From Flavobacterium sp. (GTDB taxonomy: Bacteria; Bacteroidota; Bacteroidia; Flavobacteriales; Flavobacteriaceae), in NCBI RefSeq assembly GCF_027531705.1, contig NZ_JAPZSP010000026.1, forward strand, positions 22,719-86,718: a stretch of DNA of 64,000 nt, written 5' to 3'. The position numbers were made by a program, and so were the translations under genes. Positions 62,276 to 64,000 of the stretch are shown here, one piece after another. Numbering within the stretch: position 1 is the stretch's first letter; every line of letters begins with the position of its first letter. Under the pieces are notes generated by a model, which was not told the DNA's origin, ran no database searches, and saw only the letters and a program-made list of their open reading frames with translations.

Positions 62276-62283
62276 TACTTTTG
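62276..62283 (+). promoter_or_regulatory. rpsU -7 box
   Basis: TACTTTTG is a perfect TAnnTTTG element about 30 bases before the rpsU ATG. A T-run occupies the -33 region instead of TTTG. Confidence 0.55.
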
Positions 62284-62294
62284 CAGCCTTAACG

Positions 62295-62303
62295 AGAGGA
62301 GGT
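62295..62303 (+). promoter_or_regulatory. strong Shine-Dalgarno of rpsU
   Basis: AGAGGAGGT, with AGGAGG at 62297-62302, lies 10 bases before the ATG. Other genes in the window lack such a site. In Flavobacterium, bS21 is reported to occlude the anti-Shine-Dalgarno of 16S rRNA, and rpsU keeps a strong site for autocontrol (published work, recalled). Confidence 0.8.
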
Positions 62304-62312
62304 GTCTATATT

Positions 62313-62507
62313 ATGTTAATTATACCAATTAAAGACGGAGAAAATATCGATAGAGCATTAAAGCGCTATAAAAGAAAATTTGATAAAACAGGAACTGTTC
62401 GTCAGTTACGTGCACGTCAAGCTTTCATCAAACCTTCTGTTACTAATAGAATGAAGTTCCAAAAAGCGGCTTACATTCAGAACATGAGAGATAAATTAGA
62501 AAGTTAA
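62313..62507 (+). CDS. rpsU: ribosomal protein bS21
   Basis: This 64-residue basic protein (MLIIPIKDGENIDRALKRYK) is bS21, which sits next to the 3' end of 16S rRNA in the 30S subunit. It is complete. Its message carries a strong Shine-Dalgarno in contrast to neighbouring genes, and a terminator follows, so it forms a single-gene unit. Confidence 0.95.
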   Translation: MLIIPIKDGENIDRALKRYKRKFDKTGTVRQLRARQAFIKPSVTNRMKFQKAAYIQNMRDKLES

Positions 62508-62530
62508 TAAAATAATTTTCAAAATTATAT

Positions 62531-62580
62531 AACCGTTAGTTATTAAAGTTTTATACCTTTGATACTAACGGTTTTTATTT
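62531..62580 (+). terminator. rho-independent terminator of rpsU
   Basis: AACCGTTAGT pairs with ACTAACGGTT around about 23 bases, then TTTATTTTG. It ends rpsU transcription; the recombinase gene starts soon after. Confidence 0.8.
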
Positions 62581-62607
62581 TGTGACAATTCCAACTTCTA
62601 TAAGTTA

Positions 62608-63501
62608 ATGAACAACCTACAATCATTTAGCGATTATTTGCAGTTGGAGAAAAACTATTCTCCACTTACTATCAATGCTTACGTTAATGATATTCGATTT
62701 TTTCAAGAGTTTATTCTGGAAACTTTTGATCAAGACAATCTTTTAGAAGTAAATTATCCACAAATACGAAATTGGATAGTTTCATTGTCGGATAAAGAAA
62801 TTTCAAACAAATCCATAAACAGAAAAATTTCTTCATTAAAAGCTTTTTATAAATTTTTATTAAAAACAAAGCAGATTCAAATAAATCCTTTGTTAAAACA
62901 TAAATCGTTGAAATCGCCAACCAAACTACAAATTCCTTTTTCTGAAAAAGAATTAGATAATGTTTTAAATTTGATTAAATATCCCGACGGATTTGACGGA
63001 ATCAGAGATAAACTAGTAATAGACCTGTTTTATGCAACTGGAGTTAGAAGAGTTGAATTGATAAATTTGAAAATGCAAAACGTTGATTTATCGAACAATA
63101 CTTTAAAAGTGCTTGGTAAACGAAATAAAGAAAGAATATTACCGATTTTGCCAATAATTTCACAAAATTTTAAAATTTATTTAGCTGAAAGAGCTAATTT
63201 AGAGTTAATTAAGGATAAAGACTATTTTTTTTTAACGTTAAAAGGCGTTAAATTAAATGAATCATTTGTTTATCGATTAATAAATAACTACTTTAGTAAT
63301 GTTTCTGAAAAGGTAAAAAAGAGTCCGCATATTTTAAGACATACGTTTGCGACTCATCTGCTAAATAATGGAGCAGATATCAATTCAGTAAAAGAATTGT
63401 TGGGACATTCTAGTTTGGCATCTACTCAAGTTTATACGCATAGTAGTTTAGCAGAACTTAAAAAAGTATATAGTAATGCGCATCCTAGAAGTCAGAAGTG
63501 A
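62608..63501 (+). CDS. XerC/XerD-type tyrosine recombinase
   Basis: This 297-residue recombinase has an N-terminal SAM-like core-binding domain (LEKNYSPLTINAYVNDIRFF) and the catalytic set Arg in GVRRVELINL, then HILRHTFATHLLNNGADINSV, the His in LLGHSS and the Tyr in STQVYTH. The size and lack of accessory genes fit a housekeeping XerC or XerD rather than an integrase; which of the two is unclear. hpf follows. Confidence 0.88.
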   Translation: MNNLQSFSDYLQLEKNYSPLTINAYVNDIRFFQEFILETFDQDNLLEVNYPQIRNWIVSLSDKEISNKSINRKISSLKAFYKFLLKTKQIQINPLLKHKSLKSPTKLQIPFSEKELDNVLNLIKYPDGFDGIRDKLVIDLFYATGVRRVELINLKMQNVDLSNNTLKVLGKRNKERILPILPIISQNFKIYLAERANLELIKDKDYFFLTLKGVKLNESFVYRLINNYFSNVSEKVKKSPHILRHTFATHLLNNGADINSVKELLGHSSLASTQVYTHSSLAELKKVYSNAHPRSQK

Positions 63502-63530
63502 AATAGAAGTATAACATTAAAAAATTGATT

Positions 63531-63833
63531 ATGAAGGTAAATGTTCATGCAGTTAACTTTACAGTTGACAGAAAGTTAGTAGATTTTATTCAAGAAAGAG
63601 TAACAAAACTAGAAAAATTTTATGATAAGATTGTGTCAACTGACGTTTTTTTGAAGGTTGAGAAGACAAGCGAAAAAGAAAATAAGATTGTTGAAGTTAA
63701 AATTCATGTCCCTGGAGACGATTTTATGGTTAAAAAACAATGTAAAACTTTTGAAGAAGCAATAGAAATTTCCGCAGAATCATTAGAAAGATTATTGGTA
63801 AAAAGAAAAGAGAAAATAAGAACACATATTTAA
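63531..63833 (+). CDS. hpf: ribosome hibernation-promoting factor (short form)
   Basis: Start at ATG 63531 gives 100 residues (MKVNVHAVNFTVDRKLVDFI); an upstream TTG would add only two. The S30AE domain pattern includes ERVTKLEKFYDKIVSTDVFL and a C-terminal basic segment VKRKEKIRTHI. It binds and inactivates 70S ribosomes in stationary phase. It is short HPF/RaiA form, without the C-terminal dimerisation domain. Confidence 0.9.
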   Translation: MKVNVHAVNFTVDRKLVDFIQERVTKLEKFYDKIVSTDVFLKVEKTSEKENKIVEVKIHVPGDDFMVKKQCKTFEEAIEISAESLERLLVKRKEKIRTHI

Positions 63834-63856
63834 AGAGAATTTTTTTTAAAAAATAT

Positions 63857-63887
63857 TTTGATTAAAAAACAAAAAGATATACATTTG
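63857..63887 (+). promoter_or_regulatory. consensus promoter of the tRNA transcript (TTTG-N19-TACATTTG)
   Basis: TTTG (63857-63860) and a perfect TACATTTG (63880-63887) are exactly 19 bases apart, the best match to the Bacteroidota consensus that I found in the window, as expected for a stable-RNA operon. The start would be near 63892. Confidence 0.85.
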
Positions 63888-63888
63888 C

Positions 63889-63917
63889 AGTCCGTTAGAA
63901 ATAGCGGACTTTTTTTA
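63889..63917 (+). terminator. GNRA-loop hairpin with T-run directly at the tRNA promoter start
   Basis: AGTCCGTTA and TAGCGGACT form a 9-bp stem around a GAAA tetraloop, followed by T7. The left arm overlaps the predicted transcription start of the adjacent promoter. It can terminate hpf read-through while leaving the tRNA transcript largely untouched. Confidence 0.75.
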
Positions 63918-63925
63918 TTGATTTT

Positions 63926-63999
63926 GCCAGCGTAGCTCAGTTGGCTAGAGCAGCTGATTTGTAATCAGCAGGTCGTGGGTTCGAGTCCCTCCGCCGGCT
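63926..63999 (+). tRNA. tRNA-Thr (anticodon TGT)
   Basis: The cloverleaf fits: acceptor GCCAGCG with CGCCGGC (one A-C mismatch), D-stem GCTC/GAGC, anticodon stem GCTGA/TCAGC around TTTGTAA (anticodon TGT), variable AGGTC and T-arm with TTCGAGT. A one-base discriminator T follows. The window ends one base later, so it is unclear whether CCA is encoded. In Flavobacteriaceae this often begins a Thr-Tyr-Gly-Thr-tuf cluster (knowledge), presumably beyond the edge. Confidence 0.92.
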
Positions 64000-64000
64000 C

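Noticed and set aside
62608..63999. Tyrosine recombinase plus tRNA as the edge of an integrated element
   Set aside because: The recombinase is of XerC/D size, hpf and rpsU adjoin it, and no attachment repeat or phage gene was seen; the tRNA has its own consensus promoter.

Overview
The window looks like a chromosomal segment of a low-GC Flavobacteriaceae bacterium, most likely Flavobacterium or a close relative. The reasons are: secreted proteins ending in type IX secretion (T9SS) sorting tails, a SusC/SusD pair, a general lack of Shine-Dalgarno sequences except a strong one before rpsU, many TAnnTTTG -7 promoter elements with a TTTG element about 19-20 bases upstream, and family sizes typical of Bacteroidota (565-residue LysS, 659-residue urocanase).

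Layout. 1-9.2 kb: a partial alpha-2-macroglobulin-like gene, a TPR protein, Mpl (cell-wall recycling), a large BNR-repeat protein, a LolA-like protein and a DUF1287 lipoprotein. 9.2-13.7 kb: radC followed by a tight operon of an ABC ATPase, an FtsX-type permease with His-rich segments, a DUF3299-like protein, a YjjG-type phosphatase and an unknown secreted protein. 13.7-20.5 kb (minus strand): rarA, hemL, a glucosaminidase/LysM lipoprotein, an ACC-deaminase family enzyme and a T9SS surface protein. 21-27 kb: an S74/T9SS protein, small conserved proteins, hutU and periplasmic or lipoprotein genes.

27.3-42.1 kb is the most distinctive part: a nitrous oxide reduction, nitric oxide defence and copper region. 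It carries a cytochrome c lipoprotein, clade II nosZ, a NosB-position membrane protein, nosL, nosD, nosF, nosY, a truncated haemoglobin, a CopD-like protein, the di-iron repair protein Ric, a fasciclin lipoprotein, a membrane protein with an HxHxH motif, a Crp/Fnr regulator, and then a CxxxC small protein, an MbnP/MbnH-like pair and a CDACGC outer-membrane protein. Four perfect TATGA-N6-TCATA palindromes lie at a fixed distance (36.5-37.5 bp) from -7 elements. They predict a local Crp/Fnr-type regulon, and one palindrome is centred exactly between two divergent promoters. The nosDFY run is interrupted by a four-helix-bundle (bIVP/S23) gene lying between the two arms of a repeat that elsewhere in the operon forms simple hairpins.

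42-64 kb is mostly housekeeping: lysS, lipB, rnhB, a SusC/SusD operon with two lipoproteins, a T9SS BNR protein, a putative porin, a cystathionine beta-synthase-type enzyme, an exonuclease, DUF2851, PspC, HhH and acyl-CoA dehydrogenase proteins, rpsU, a XerC/D recombinase, hpf and tRNA-Thr. Three intergenic copies of a structured element with compensatory changes probably belong to a flavobacterial RNA family. I saw no CRISPR array, transposase, prophage or rRNA.
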